Notes: generated by a model not told the origin, from the sequence alone. DNA of 64,000 bases from Clostridia bacterium (GCA_017462035.1 JAFTRY010000007.1:17048-81047), one strand, 5' to 3'. Positions 53,921-63,907 are shown, counted from the stretch's first letter. Translations and numbers: made by a program.

Positions 53921-54769
53921 TCAGTGGAGATGTCGGTACTGATCGGGAGTCATATCCATTTCCCGATGAAAGGTTTTATAAAAGAACCCCGGATCCGTAT
54001 AACCGACAGACAAAGCAATTTCCTGGATGGTTTGATTGGTCGTACGAAGCAGATGACAGGACTTTTCAATTCGCACGCGAACCAGATAATCACGAAAGGT
54101 CATGCCGCATTCTTTTCGGAAAACACTACTAACATGAGGTAGGCTATAATTCAATGTGTTACAAATATCCGATAAAAGAAGGGGTGAGGCATAATTTTCA
54201 TCGACATAACTCTTAATATACCTCAAAATTTTTTGTGACGGATCATGATTGTCTGTGCTTTTCGTTCTTGCCAGCTGGATCAATAGGGTGACAAGTAAAT
54301 GTCTCAAAACGTCAAGATGACCAATCTTCTTTTCATCGAATTCCCGGAGCATCGTGTGAATCAGATTTCCGATCCAACCGGAATCGTCGTGAAAGATCGT
54401 TTGGGTGGGGGCTTCCGAATCCCCACGAAGGTCACAGTCAGATAAATAATAAGCAAGAACAGCCGTAAAGTCTTTTGCATCCGCTAAGGTCGGATCCAAA
54501 AAAGCGGGAAGAAACATGCAATTGATGATACAAAATTCAGGATCGGTTCCCAATTTTCTGTATTCATGAGGATGAAGGGGATTGATTAGAAAATAATCTC
54601 CTTTTTGAACGATCACAGTTTTGTTTTCAAAGATATGCTCGGCTTTTCCTCCGCAAACATATACGAATTCAAAGAAATCATGCATGTGAACCTTTACTTC
54701 GGTCTCAAAATGAATCCTTAAACCAATAGATGACTGCTGTAATATTTTTTGATGTGAAATTAGTTTCAT
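53921..54769 (-). CDS. AraC-family transcriptional regulator (rhamnosidase locus)
   Basis: The 282-aa protein has an N-terminal cupin (FETEVKVHMHDFFEFVYVCGG, KGDYFLINPLHPHEYRK). The C-terminal double helix-turn-helix has LLLSDICNTLNYSLPHVSSVF and QTIQEIALSVGYTDPGFFYKTFHREMDMTPDQYR. It is divergent from a GH78 rhamnosidase gene, with overlapping promoters, so a sugar-responsive regulator of that gene is likely (inference). Confidence 0.9.
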   Translation of the reverse strand: MKLISHQKILQQSSIGLRIHFETEVKVHMHDFFEFVYVCGGKAEHIFENKTVIVQKGDYFLINPLHPHEYRKLGTDPEFCIINCMFLPAFLDPTLADAKDFTAVLAYYLSDCDLRGDSEAPTQTIFHDDSGWIGNLIHTMLREFDEKKIGHLDVLRHLLVTLLIQLARTKSTDNHDPSQKILRYIKSYVDENYASPLLLSDICNTLNYSLPHVSSVFRKECGMTFRDYLVRVRIEKSCHLLRTTNQTIQEIALSVGYTDPGFFYKTFHREMDMTPDQYRHLH

Positions 54770-54814
54770 ATTCCTCCATCTTAAAAAAGACCATAATTAA
54801 GCAAAAAAACTCTA

Positions 54815-54843
54815 TTGATTTTATTATAACATAATGGTATAAT
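54815..54843 (+). promoter_or_regulatory. Promoter of the GH78 gene
   Basis: TTGATT (54815-54820) is 17 bp from a perfect TATAAT (54838-54843). It overlaps the divergent regulator promoter. Confidence 0.75.
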
Positions 54844-54851
54844 CAAGTCAA
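54823..54851 (-). promoter_or_regulatory. Promoter of the AraC regulator at 54769
   Basis: On the minus strand, TTGACT (54846-54851) is 17 bp from a perfect TATAAT (54823-54828). Twenty-one bases are shared with the GH78 promoter, so the two probably exclude each other. Confidence 0.8.
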
Positions 54852-54884
54852 CCGTATAAAAAATTTCTTTGGGAGGAATTTTCA

Positions 54885-57128
54885 ATGTTTGAAGAGGCAA
54901 AGTGGATTACCGCGGGTAACCGCATGGGAGAAATATCTCCAGAATTTAAGAAGAAGATATCCTTTGAAAAAATGCCTGTCAAGGCAATTGCTCACGTAAC
55001 GGCAATGGGAGTATACGAGTTGCGTATCAATGGGAGCAAGGTGGGAGATGCCCTTATGACACCCGGATGGACCAGCTATTCCAACCGAGTGCAGTATCAA
55101 AGCTATGATATTACACAGCAATTAACTGAGACCACACAAATCGGCATTTTGTGCGGTAAGGGGTGGGCTCTTGGCAATCTTGGGTTCAGCCATTTGAGCA
55201 AGGTGTATTGCGATGAGATTGCTGCACGGATGCAGTTAGAGCTTACCTATGAGGACGGTAGCATTGAAACGGTAGTGACAGATCCTACCTGGGAGGTTTG
55301 GACATCACAAATATTAGATTCTGAGCTTTATCACGGTGAGACAGTGGATCTAACGACAGAGCCGCTTTGCGTTGGTTTTGCCGCGGAGAAAACGGGGATT
55401 ACCGCGTCACCGGTACTGCACGTAGGCGAGTTCGTTAGGGAACAGGAGCGCGTGACCGCAAAGAAGCTGATTATCACTCCCAAGGGGGAGAAGGTCATCG
55501 ATTTTGGACAAAATCTCGCAGGATACGTTGAGATTCACGTAAAAGGTAAGCGAGGCGACAAGATCGTTTTGACTCACGCTGAGGTGCTGGACAGTGAAGG
55601 GAATTTTTATACCGAAAATTACCGTACCGCTCGCAACCGAAACGTATACGTACTCAGTGGCGGAGAGGATGTATTCAAGCCCCGTTTCTGCTTCCAGGGG
55701 TATCGCTACATTCGATTGGATGAATATCCCTTCGAGGAAATCGATCTGTCCGCTTTTACGTCGGTGGCAATCTATTCCGACATGAAGAGAATCGGTTATT
55801 TTCACTGCGGAGACGAGCGGATCAATCAGCTCTACAGTAATACACTTTGGGGACAAAGAAGTAACTTTATCGACGTTCCCACCGACTGTCCCCAACGTGA
55901 CGAACGCTTGGGCTGGACAGGAGATGCCCAGGTATTTTGCCGTACCGCCTCCATCAATTATCACACTGAGCGCTTCTTCCAAAAATGGCTTGGGGATATG
56001 ATGCTGGAGCAAACAGAGGAAGGTGCGGTCTATGGAATTGTACCGGTGGTTGGTGAATTAACGGCAAGAATTTCCGCTGCGTGGGGGGATGCGGCTACTG
56101 TTTGTCCCTGGGAAATTTATCAAGCATATGGAAACAAGGAGCTGTTACGCTCACATTACGATATGATGAAAAAATGGGTAGAATATATGCACCGCTACGG
56201 TGATGAGGAGTATCTTTGGATGGGAGAGCCTTATCATTACGGCGACTGGCTTTCCATGGATACTACCGAAAACGATGTAGCCGGAAAGCGCGGCGGCACA
56301 CAGCTTGATTTTGTAGCGACTGCGTTCTTCGCATATTCCACCGAGCTTGTCATTAAGGCAGGTCGAGTCCTTGGAGAGGACGTTTCCTATTTTGAGGATA
56401 TGTATAAAAAAATCAAGAAGGCGTTTCGTGCTGTCTTTATGAAGGACGGAATGTCCGTGATCTATCCCAAATGTGACGGTATTTATCACAAGCGCCCCAT
56501 TCACGACGTGACCCAGACGACTCTGACGCTAATTCTTCGTTTCGGACTTTACGAAGAGGAGGAAAGACAAGCAATTGTTGAGCGTTTGGTACAGATGATC
56601 CGTGACAACGGAAACAGGATGACCACCGGCTTTGTGGGTACCCCTTATCTATTGCATGTTCTTTCAGAAAACGGATACGCAGACGTGGCGTACGATCTGT
56701 TGCTTCAGGAAAAGGCTCCCTCCTGGCTTTTCTCCGTAATCCACGGTGCGACCACTATGTGGGAACACTGGGATAGTCTGAGAGAGGACGGTAGCTTCTG
56801 GTTAACTGAAATGAACTCCTTCAACCATTATGCCTATGGTGCCGTATGCGATTGGCTCTTCGGAGGAGCCGCCGGTATCCACGTATTGGATGACGGTGCA
56901 GCGTATACTCACGTGTCCATCGTGCCCCATCCGGATCGCCGCCTGGGTCATTTGGACTTCTCCATTGATACCGGTCACGGAATTCTTGCATCCGCTTGGT
57001 GCTACAACGGCAACGAGCTTCGTTATAATCTGACCATTCCCGAGGGAACGGTTGCTGAGGTTCAGCTTCCCGGCGGCAAGGTATCTTCCCTTAGTGCCGG
57101 AAAATATCTCTTCGTGGAGAGCTGCTGA
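54885..57128 (+). CDS. GH78 alpha-L-rhamnosidase
   Basis: Removes terminal alpha-L-rhamnose from plant glycosides or polysaccharides. The 747-aa protein has an N-terminal beta-sandwich domain (AMGVYELRINGSKVGDALMTPGWTSY), a concanavalin-like domain (IDFGQNLAGYVEIHVKG) and the (alpha/alpha)6 barrel. The barrel holds the GH78 signature DCPQRDERLGWTGDAQVF near 340 and TTMWEHWDSL near 624. It has no signal peptide, so it is probably cytoplasmic and acts on imported oligosaccharides. GGGAGG lies before the ATG. Confidence 0.93.
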   Translation: MFEEAKWITAGNRMGEISPEFKKKISFEKMPVKAIAHVTAMGVYELRINGSKVGDALMTPGWTSYSNRVQYQSYDITQQLTETTQIGILCGKGWALGNLGFSHLSKVYCDEIAARMQLELTYEDGSIETVVTDPTWEVWTSQILDSELYHGETVDLTTEPLCVGFAAEKTGITASPVLHVGEFVREQERVTAKKLIITPKGEKVIDFGQNLAGYVEIHVKGKRGDKIVLTHAEVLDSEGNFYTENYRTARNRNVYVLSGGEDVFKPRFCFQGYRYIRLDEYPFEEIDLSAFTSVAIYSDMKRIGYFHCGDERINQLYSNTLWGQRSNFIDVPTDCPQRDERLGWTGDAQVFCRTASINYHTERFFQKWLGDMMLEQTEEGAVYGIVPVVGELTARISAAWGDAATVCPWEIYQAYGNKELLRSHYDMMKKWVEYMHRYGDEEYLWMGEPYHYGDWLSMDTTENDVAGKRGGTQLDFVATAFFAYSTELVIKAGRVLGEDVSYFEDMYKKIKKAFRAVFMKDGMSVIYPKCDGIYHKRPIHDVTQTTLTLILRFGLYEEEERQAIVERLVQMIRDNGNRMTTGFVGTPYLLHVLSENGYADVAYDLLLQEKAPSWLFSVIHGATTMWEHWDSLREDGSFWLTEMNSFNHYAYGAVCDWLFGGAAGIHVLDDGAAYTHVSIVPHPDRRLGHLDFSIDTGHGILASAWCYNGNELRYNLTIPEGTVAEVQLPGGKVSSLSAGKYLFVESC

Positions 57129-57142
57129 TCAATAAAATGACT

Positions 57143-57190
57143 AAATATAAAAAACGATAGACTTCTTCGGAATCTATCGTTTTTATATTT
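57143..57190. terminator. Bidirectional terminator after the rhamnosidase gene
   Basis: An 18-bp stem (57143-57161 with 57173-57190, one bulged A) has A- and T-rich arms and a CTTCTTCGGAA loop, between convergent genes. Confidence 0.85.
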
Positions 57191-57231
57191 GATTTTATAG
57201 ATTTTATATTTGAAGTAACGGGAGCATATTT

Positions 57232-58308
57232 TTACTCGGTAGGATCGATGATACCGCCGCCAACCACAACGTCTCCGTCATAAAATACTATCGATTGTCC
57301 GGGAGAAACTGCTCGCTGGGGAAGATCGAATTCCACCGAAACACGGGTTTTCTCTATTGGCGTTACAGTTGCCATAGCGGGTGTATGACGGTACCGTATC
57401 TTTGCTTCCAGCCGTAAATGCTTTGAAAAGTCCCGATTCTGGAGCCAATTGACACGGGACGCGGTAAGTTGAGTTGTATAAAGCTCCTCATCGGTACAAA
57501 GGGTGACAGTGTGATCCCGAGGAGAAATCTTGCCGACGAAAGCCGGATGTCCCAAGGAAATTCCCAGTCCCTTTCTTTGACCGATGGTATAACGAATGAC
57601 ACCTCCGTGCCGTCCTAAAATCTTGCCATCGGGGGAGATGAAGTCCCCCGCTGGAAAGGTAAGATCGCTGTGCTTGGCAATAAAGGAAACGTAGTCCCCG
57701 TCGGGAATGAAGCATATATCCTGGCTGTCCGAACGGTGGGCTACGGGAATTTGTTTCTCCGCCGCAATTCCGCGAATTTCTTCCTTGGTATACGCTCCGA
57801 GGGGAAAGAGCAGAGAAGGCAAATATTTTTTTTTGATCGACCAGAGAAAATACGACTGATCTTTCAGCGGATCTTTTGCCTTCTTTAATACGTAGTCTCC
57901 CTGGATTGTTTTTTCAATTCTCGCGTAATGTCCCGTGGCAAGATAGTCAAAGCCCTGTTCGTGTGCCAATTGCATCAAATATCCGAATTTCACGCAACGG
58001 TTACACTCAACACAGGGGTTAGGTGTCATACCGCGGGCATAAGACTGAATGAAGGGATCGATCACTGTTCTGCGAAAGGTCTCGCCCAAGGTCACGAAAC
58101 GGTGAGGGATTCCCAGGCAGTCTGCCACCGATCTGGCATCAATACAGTTTTGGTCAGGTATGGTGTTTTCGTTGTCGGAAAGTCGCTCCGTATCCGACCA
58201 CAGCTTCATGGTGATTCCTTCAACGGTCATCCCTCTGCTTTGTAGTAAATATGCGCAAACGGCACTATCCACGCCCCCGCTCATTGCTACCAGTACGTTG
58301 TTCTTCAT
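57232..58308 (-). CDS. mnmA: tRNA-specific 2-thiouridylase MnmA
   Basis: Installs the 2-thio group on wobble uridine 34 of certain tRNAs. The start at 58306-58308 (MKNNVLVAMSGGVDSA) has AGGAGG; a longer frame overlaps trmL and is less likely. The 358-aa protein has the ATP-binding PP-loop SGGVDS (9-14), a catalytic cysteine in NPCVECNRCVKFG near 100, and a second in SQDICFIPDGDY near 197. It is 11 bp behind trmL, giving a wobble-position modification pair. Confidence 0.96.
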   Translation of the reverse strand: MKNNVLVAMSGGVDSAVCAYLLQSRGMTVEGITMKLWSDTERLSDNENTIPDQNCIDARSVADCLGIPHRFVTLGETFRRTVIDPFIQSYARGMTPNPCVECNRCVKFGYLMQLAHEQGFDYLATGHYARIEKTIQGDYVLKKAKDPLKDQSYFLWSIKKKYLPSLLFPLGAYTKEEIRGIAAEKQIPVAHRSDSQDICFIPDGDYVSFIAKHSDLTFPAGDFISPDGKILGRHGGVIRYTIGQRKGLGISLGHPAFVGKISPRDHTVTLCTDEELYTTQLTASRVNWLQNRDFSKHLRLEAKIRYRHTPAMATVTPIEKTRVSVEFDLPQRAVSPGQSIVFYDGDVVVGGGIIDPTE

Positions 58309-58319
58309 ATGACCTCCTG

Positions 58320-58829
58320 TCAGGAACTCCATTCCTCGTGAGTTAGGTGTCCTTCTTCCTTCAAGCCGCAAAAATCCCACTGACGGAGAATTTCAAACAC
58401 GGCAATTGCTACGGAATTGGAAAGATTCAGAGAGCGAATGGTGTCCCGCATGGGAATCCTGACACAAAAATCATGGTTATGGCAGAGAATCTCTTCGGGA
58501 ATGCCCTTAGTCTCTTTGCCGAACATGATAAAGGTCTCGTTGGGATAGGATATCTCTGTATAAGCACGTGGGGCTTTTGTGGTGAAATAATAAAGGGAAC
58601 CAATCGCTTGCGGATGCTTTCTCAAGAAATCTTCGTAGTCATCGTAATAGTGAATGTCCAGCTTGTCCCAGTAATCCAGCCCCGCTCGCTTCAGCTTTTT
58701 ATCATCGATTTCAAAGCCCATGGGACGGATAATGTGAAGAGAAGCACCTGTAGCGGCGCAGGTACGGGCAATATTACCCGTGTTTTGCGGAATCTCCGGT
58801 TCGTGTAGTACAATATTAATTTTTTTCAT
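58320..58829 (-). CDS. trmL: tRNA (cytidine/uridine-34 2'-O)-methyltransferase TrmL
   Basis: The 169-aa single-domain SPOUT methyltransferase modifies the wobble nucleotide of tRNA-Leu. It starts MKKINIVLHEPEIPQNTGNIARTC, with FIMFGKETKGIPEEIL and RSLNLSNSVAIAVFEILRQ as the knot motifs. Its small size without an RNA-binding extension separates TrmL from other TrmH proteins. It precedes mnmA on the same transcript. Confidence 0.94.
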   Translation of the reverse strand: MKKINIVLHEPEIPQNTGNIARTCAATGASLHIIRPMGFEIDDKKLKRAGLDYWDKLDIHYYDDYEDFLRKHPQAIGSLYYFTTKAPRAYTEISYPNETFIMFGKETKGIPEEILCHNHDFCVRIPMRDTIRSLNLSNSVAIAVFEILRQWDFCGLKEEGHLTHEEWSS

Positions 58830-58864
58830 ACTCTGTCCTGTTATTTATGATATAGTCACATTCT

Positions 58865-58893
58865 ATTATAATACGTTCTAAGCATCTTTGCAA
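58865..58893 (-). promoter_or_regulatory. Promoter of trmL-mnmA
   Basis: On the minus strand, TTGCAA (58888-58893) is 17 bp from a perfect TATAAT (58865-58870). Confidence 0.7.
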
Positions 58894-58944
58894 GAGAAAA
58901 GAAAAAAATTTACAATCCAATCATAGTCGAATCCGATAAAACAC

Positions 58945-58973
58945 TTGAAAAAGTATAGATCTTGTTGTATAAT
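58945..58973 (+). promoter_or_regulatory. Promoter of secA
   Basis: TTGAAA (58945-58950) is 17 bp from a perfect TATAAT (58968-58973), about 30 bp before the secA start, so the leader is short. Confidence 0.85.
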
Positions 58974-59003
58974 AATATGTATATATAATTTTTGGAGGTC
59001 TTT

Positions 59004-61760
59004 ATGGGACTTGTTACGAAAATGTTTGGTACCTACAGCGACAGACAGCTAAAAAAGCTGGAGAAATACGTTGACTATATAGAATCCTTAGCGCCCAAGT
59101 ACGCCGCAATGTCAAACGAAGAACTGGCAGGAACGACAGCGGTTCTGCGGGAGCGTTTGGCGAAGGGAGAAACTCTTGAGGATATTATGGCGGATGCTTA
59201 TGCGGCAATCCGTGAGGCGGATGACCGTATTTTGGGCAAGCGCCCCTTCCGTGTTCAGATCATCGGCGGTATCATTCTCCATCAGGGTCGGATTGCCGAA
59301 ATGAAGACCGGTGAGGGAAAAACACTAGTTGCTACCATGCCTGCTTATCTGAACGCACTCGCCGGTAAAGGGGTTCACGTGGTCACGGTGAACGATTATC
59401 TTGCCAGACGTGACAGCGAAGAGATGGGAAGAGTATACGCCTTTATGGGGCTGAGCACAGGACTTGTGGTACACGGTCTGACACCAGAGGAAAAGAAGGC
59501 TTCCTATGAAGCGGATATTACCTATGGAACCAACAATGAGTTTGGATTTGATTATCTGCGGGATAACATGGTGGTTTACAAGGAAAAAATGGTTCAGCGC
59601 GGACACAATTTTGCCATTGTTGACGAGGTGGACTCGATCTTGATCGACGAAGCGAGAACTCCTCTGATCATTTCCGGTGCCGGTGAAAAATCCACCGATC
59701 TTTACGACCGTGCCGATGCCTTTGCCAGAAAACTCAGAAAATATGTCATGAAGGAAATGGATACGAAGGAAAGCTACGACGAGCTGGATGCGGACTATAT
59801 CGTAGATGAAAAGGGTAACAACGCGATCTTAACTCCCTCCGGAGCGAAGAAGGCGGAAGAATTCTTCGGAGTTGATAATCTTTCCGATGCGGAAAATTCC
59901 GAGCTTTCTCACCATATCAACCAGGCAATTCGTGCCCATGGTACCATGAAGCGAGATGTGGATTACGTGGTAAACGATCAAGGGGTAATGATCGTAGATG
60001 CCTTTACGGGACGTTTGATGCCGGGACGAAGATATTCTAACGGTCTGCACCAGGCAATTGAGGCAAAGGAAGGCGTCAAGATCGAAAAAGAAAACAAGAC
60101 TCTTGCTACAATTACCTTCCAGAACTATTTCAGAATGTATCAGAAGCTTTCCGGTATGACAGGAACCGCGCTTACTGAGGAAATGGAATTCCGTGAAATT
60201 TATGGATTAGATGTGGTGGAGATCCCCACCAACAAGCCAATGATCCGCAAGGATCATTCCGATGCGGTATACAAGACCATTGATGCAAAATATGACGCTG
60301 TGATCCGTCAGATACAGGAGTGCCACGAAAAGGGTCAGCCAGTCCTTGTGGGTACCGTATCTATTGACAAGTCTGAGTTGCTCTCCTACCGCCTAAAGCG
60401 GCAGGGAATTAAGCACACCGTCCTGAATGCCAAGTATCATGACCGTGAGGCAGAGATTGTTGCCCAGGCTGGAAAGCTGGGAGCCGTGACCATTTCCACC
60501 AATATGGCGGGACGTGGTACAGATATTATGTTGGGCGGAAATCCCGAGTATATGGCAAAGAAGGAAATGCGGAAAATGGAAATTTCTGAGGATCTGATTG
60601 CCATGGCAACCGGTACCGCCGAGATCGACGACGAGGAAGTGCGGAACGCACGGCAGATCTACCGAGATCTTTACGAGAAATTCAAGGAGGAAATCGCGCC
60701 GGAGGCAGAGCAGGTTCGTCAGGCGGGCGGCTTATTCATTCTGGGAACAGAGCGTCATGAAAGCCGACGGATCGATAATCAGCTCCGCGGACGTTCCGGC
60801 AGACAAGGCGACCCCGGTGAATCCAAGTTTTACCTCTCTCTTGAGGACGATCTGATGCGTCTGTTTGGTTCTGAGCGTATGATGAGTGTTGTGAATCGTC
60901 TGGGGTTACCCGATGATGTTCCGATTGACGCGAAAATTCTTTCTAACCAGATCGAGTTTGCCCAGAAGAGGATCGAGGATCAGAACTTCAAACGCAGAAA
61001 ATACGTGCTGACCTATGACGACGTGATGAATCAACAGAGGAATATCATCTACAAGCAGAGACATGACGTATTGAACGGGGAAGACATTAGTGAGACCGTT
61101 CGAAAGATGATCCTGGCAACGGTTCGGGATAATGTGAATCATTTCTGTCAAGGCGACGATCCCGAGCACTGGGATTTTGTCGGCTTGAGAGAAGCGTATC
61201 GAGGACTTTTGACCTCCGACGAGGACTTCCGCTATGACGGAGAAGAATTGAAACATCTTAGTCGTGAGGACGTATGCCAGGTTCTTTGTGATAAAGCAAT
61301 GACGGTGTATGACGAAAAGGCAAAGCTTGTTGGCGAGGAACGCTTCCGTGAGCTGGAGCGGTCTGTGTTGCTTCAAAACGTTGACCGTAACTGGATGGAG
61401 CATATTGATGCCATGGAGGATCTGAAGGACAGCATCCGTCTCCAGTCCTACGCACAGCGCGATCCGGTCAACGAGTACCGCTTACAGGGGGCTGATATGT
61501 TCGATGCCATGGTCAATGAAATTCGTGACCGTACCGCGAGAATGATTTTGTCGGTTACCGTGAGAACACCGGAGGTAAAGCGCGTTCAGCTGGCAAAGCC
61601 ATTGACCGAGGGATTTGAAGGAAATGAGACGAAAAAACCGAAGAAGATCAGCGTTGTCAGACGGGCGGAAGCAAGTATAGGGAGAAATGATCTTTGCCCT
61701 TGCGGATCCGGTAAAAAGTATAAAAAATGTTGCGGTGCTCCCGGTAACAGCCAGGAGTAA
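59004..61760 (+). CDS. secA: Preprotein translocase ATPase SecA
   Basis: ATPase motor of the Sec export pathway. The start at 59004 (MGLVTKMFGTYSDRQLKKLE) has GGAGG; the four-codon longer frame lacks one. The 918-aa protein has Walker A MKTGEGKTLVAT near 102 and the DEAD-type motif VDEVDSILIDEARTPLIISG. TNMAGRGTDIMLGGNP and the conserved LRGRSGRQGDPGESKFYLSLED follow. The C-terminal zinc motif is CPCGSGKKYKKCC near 899. A GC-rich hairpin follows, but no clear terminator. Confidence 0.98.
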   Translation: MGLVTKMFGTYSDRQLKKLEKYVDYIESLAPKYAAMSNEELAGTTAVLRERLAKGETLEDIMADAYAAIREADDRILGKRPFRVQIIGGIILHQGRIAEMKTGEGKTLVATMPAYLNALAGKGVHVVTVNDYLARRDSEEMGRVYAFMGLSTGLVVHGLTPEEKKASYEADITYGTNNEFGFDYLRDNMVVYKEKMVQRGHNFAIVDEVDSILIDEARTPLIISGAGEKSTDLYDRADAFARKLRKYVMKEMDTKESYDELDADYIVDEKGNNAILTPSGAKKAEEFFGVDNLSDAENSELSHHINQAIRAHGTMKRDVDYVVNDQGVMIVDAFTGRLMPGRRYSNGLHQAIEAKEGVKIEKENKTLATITFQNYFRMYQKLSGMTGTALTEEMEFREIYGLDVVEIPTNKPMIRKDHSDAVYKTIDAKYDAVIRQIQECHEKGQPVLVGTVSIDKSELLSYRLKRQGIKHTVLNAKYHDREAEIVAQAGKLGAVTISTNMAGRGTDIMLGGNPEYMAKKEMRKMEISEDLIAMATGTAEIDDEEVRNARQIYRDLYEKFKEEIAPEAEQVRQAGGLFILGTERHESRRIDNQLRGRSGRQGDPGESKFYLSLEDDLMRLFGSERMMSVVNRLGLPDDVPIDAKILSNQIEFAQKRIEDQNFKRRKYVLTYDDVMNQQRNIIYKQRHDVLNGEDISETVRKMILATVRDNVNHFCQGDDPEHWDFVGLREAYRGLLTSDEDFRYDGEELKHLSREDVCQVLCDKAMTVYDEKAKLVGEERFRELERSVLLQNVDRNWMEHIDAMEDLKDSIRLQSYAQRDPVNEYRLQGADMFDAMVNEIRDRTARMILSVTVRTPEVKRVQLAKPLTEGFEGNETKKPKKISVVRRAEASIGRNDLCPCGSGKKYKKCCGAPGNSQE

Positions 61761-61774
61761 AGTATAGACAGAAA

Positions 61775-61800
61775 GCGGCGGAGGGTGCCCCCTCTGCCGC
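61775..61800 (+). other. Hairpin after secA
   Basis: GCGGCGGAGGG (61775-61785) pairs with CCCTCTGCCGC (61790-61800), one G-T wobble, tight 4-nt loop. No T run follows, so read-through into the next genes is likely. Confidence 0.6.
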
Positions 61801-61817
61801 GTAAAAAAGGAGTAATG

Positions 61818-62525
61818 ATGGGGTTTGGCTTGTTGTTGATCGGCTATTTTGCCGTGTACTTTATGACCATGAATCCTGTAGGGTCTTTTATTCGTTTGGC
61901 GGGATATTGCTTGATTACTTATGCCTCGGTCAAGCTTCGGAAATATCATCGCTCATTTTCCTATTTAACAGTTTTATCTGTGGTCATGTTAGCCGTTTCC
62001 GCGGTTCTCGTAGTGGCTGATGTTTCCGGTTATCTTTACAATGGACTGATCTTGGATACGCTGTTGATCAGTGAATCTCAAAAAATGGTCGTTGGATACG
62101 TAGATCAAGGGCTTTCCTTTTTCTTTCAAACCGCCATGCTTTATGGAATCCGGTGTATTGCAAGAGAAACTGAGATCAAAAAGATCTCTACCAATGCCAT
62201 AAGAAACTTTATATTCGTTTGCTTTTACTATTTTGTCTACCTTCTTCGTTTTGTACCCTTCAGCGGGATCCGCGCGGTGCAAATGGAGCTGACGGTCATC
62301 GCGTGGGTTTCTTATTTTGTATGGATCTTCCTGAATATATTCCTTCTATTCTCTTGTTACTCCCATATCTGTGACGAAGGGGATACGGAAATGACAAGAA
62401 CGCCTTCTCGGTTTGATTTTATCAATCGTTTTCGAGCGGAATTTGATCGCAGAGAAGAGAAGGCTATGAGAGAATCCGCTGAATACCGACAGGAAAAGCG
62501 AAAGAAAAGGAGAAAAGGATCATGA
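61818..62525 (+). CDS. Polytopic membrane protein of unknown function
   Basis: I do not recognise a family. The start is taken as the second of two ATG codons (61818, MGFGLLLIGYF), because AAGGAG lies 5 bp before it and only 2 bp before the first. The 235-aa protein has about six membrane segments (near 1-17, 20-36, 50-70, 95-110, 130-150 and 160-180) and a basic C-terminal tail ending RQEKRKKRRKGS. Its end overlaps the next start by 4 bp, so the two are coupled and may form a complex. Confidence 0.75.
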   Translation: MGFGLLLIGYFAVYFMTMNPVGSFIRLAGYCLITYASVKLRKYHRSFSYLTVLSVVMLAVSAVLVVADVSGYLYNGLILDTLLISESQKMVVGYVDQGLSFFFQTAMLYGIRCIARETEIKKISTNAIRNFIFVCFYYFVYLLRFVPFSGIRAVQMELTVIAWVSYFVWIFLNIFLLFSCYSHICDEGDTEMTRTPSRFDFINRFRAEFDRREEKAMRESAEYRQEKRKKRRKGS

Positions 62526-63907
62526 GTACCGTAAAAAACAAAATGAACACTTTGGGACTGGGATGGCTCTCGATTGCTTTCGTATTTTTTTTAAACCCTA
62601 ATATCAGCGTCATTGATCTTCTTCCCGATTTCATTGGATATTTGATTCTGTGTCGCGGATTGTCAAAAATTGCCGATCTAAACGAATCTATTGAGAACGC
62701 TGTGTCGCTGTTCCGTAAGATGATATTCGTAGATCTTGGTAAGTGGCTTGCCATTCTATGGATTTTCGGCTTGTCCGCTCCCACGGAGCGTAACTCCTCC
62801 TTCCTGCTGTTTACCTTTGTTTTTTCCGTGGTAGAACTGATCGTTTTGATTCCCGCTTACAACAAACTATTTTACGGAATTACTCAGCTTGCCTATTTTT
62901 TCCCCAATGAGTCTGTCTTGGATATGTCCCCAAAGGAAAAGAAAAAGAGCAAAACTGATAAGATCAAACAGTTTACCTTGGTATTTATTATTGCTAAGGC
63001 GGTCTTTGCGGTCTTGCCTGAACTTGCCGATCTAACCAACGGTGATTACAGTGAATTTTCCGCGCAGGACAGCCTCTATCCCTATATTGGAGTAATGAGA
63101 CTCCTCGCTTTTATTCCCGTTTTAATTTTGGGAATCGTATGGCTTTTCCGAATACAGCATTATTTCCGCAGGATTCGGAAGGACATAGTCTTCGTGCAGG
63201 GATTGGAGGAAAAATACCGTACCTGTATCCTTCCCAAAACCGGCATGTTTGTACGCCGAAGCTATGACCTGGCGTATATTCTCATCGTAATCGCCTTGGT
63301 TTTGAGTATGGATCTTCGCCTGGAATCCCAAAACGTGTTGCCTGATTTTCTCTTTCCCATTGCCATGTTCTTTGCTTTTCTGCTTTTGGCAAGGCATACG
63401 GCGTTAAAGAAACCTCTCTGGATGGGATGTACCGCTTTGTATTTCGTGATGAGTATTATCGCATATGCGGTAGAATTTCGTTTCTTTACAAACTTTTACT
63501 ACGGAGCTTTACTGCGAAGCGAGGAAGCGCAGATAGCATACGTTGCTGTGTTGCTTTGTAACACCGTAAAGGCAGTTTTGTTCATGTGTCTTACGTGGAT
63601 TCTGGTACGTTCGCTTTATGCTGTAGTACTGGCGCATACGGGGTACGTAGTAGGTAGAGAGCATTTTAGCGACAATGAAAAGAAGATGATCGGAGATTTA
63701 CATAGGGAACTATGGCATACACTTCTGTACGCCTTTATCTCCGCTGTGCTATATGCTATTTCCGATATCTGCTTTGATCTTTTCGCGCCTGAGTTTGGCT
63801 TTATGGGAATGATCAATCTGGTGTTTGGCGTGATTTGTGTCGCAATGTTTATCAAATCCCTGTCCGCTATTCAAAACGCCATTCGGACAAAGTACATGTT
63901 GGAGTAA
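62522..63907 (+). CDS. Polytopic membrane protein of unknown function
   Basis: I do not recognise a family. The 461-aa protein has about ten hydrophobic segments. NPNISVIDLLPDFIGYLILCRGL near residues 27-49 is echoed at about 265-285 by SQNVLPDFLFPIAMFFAFLLLARHTA, which suggests an internal duplication of a DxLPDFxGY-type unit. The ATG overlaps the upstream stop (ATGA). A polysaccharide deacetylase gene begins about 30 bp downstream. A transport or envelope role is possible but unproven. Confidence 0.75.
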   Translation: MSTVKNKMNTLGLGWLSIAFVFFLNPNISVIDLLPDFIGYLILCRGLSKIADLNESIENAVSLFRKMIFVDLGKWLAILWIFGLSAPTERNSSFLLFTFVFSVVELIVLIPAYNKLFYGITQLAYFFPNESVLDMSPKEKKKSKTDKIKQFTLVFIIAKAVFAVLPELADLTNGDYSEFSAQDSLYPYIGVMRLLAFIPVLILGIVWLFRIQHYFRRIRKDIVFVQGLEEKYRTCILPKTGMFVRRSYDLAYILIVIALVLSMDLRLESQNVLPDFLFPIAMFFAFLLLARHTALKKPLWMGCTALYFVMSIIAYAVEFRFFTNFYYGALLRSEEAQIAYVAVLLCNTVKAVLFMCLTWILVRSLYAVVLAHTGYVVGREHFSDNEKKMIGDLHRELWHTLLYAFISAVLYAISDICFDLFAPEFGFMGMINLVFGVICVAMFIKSLSAIQNAIRTKYMLE

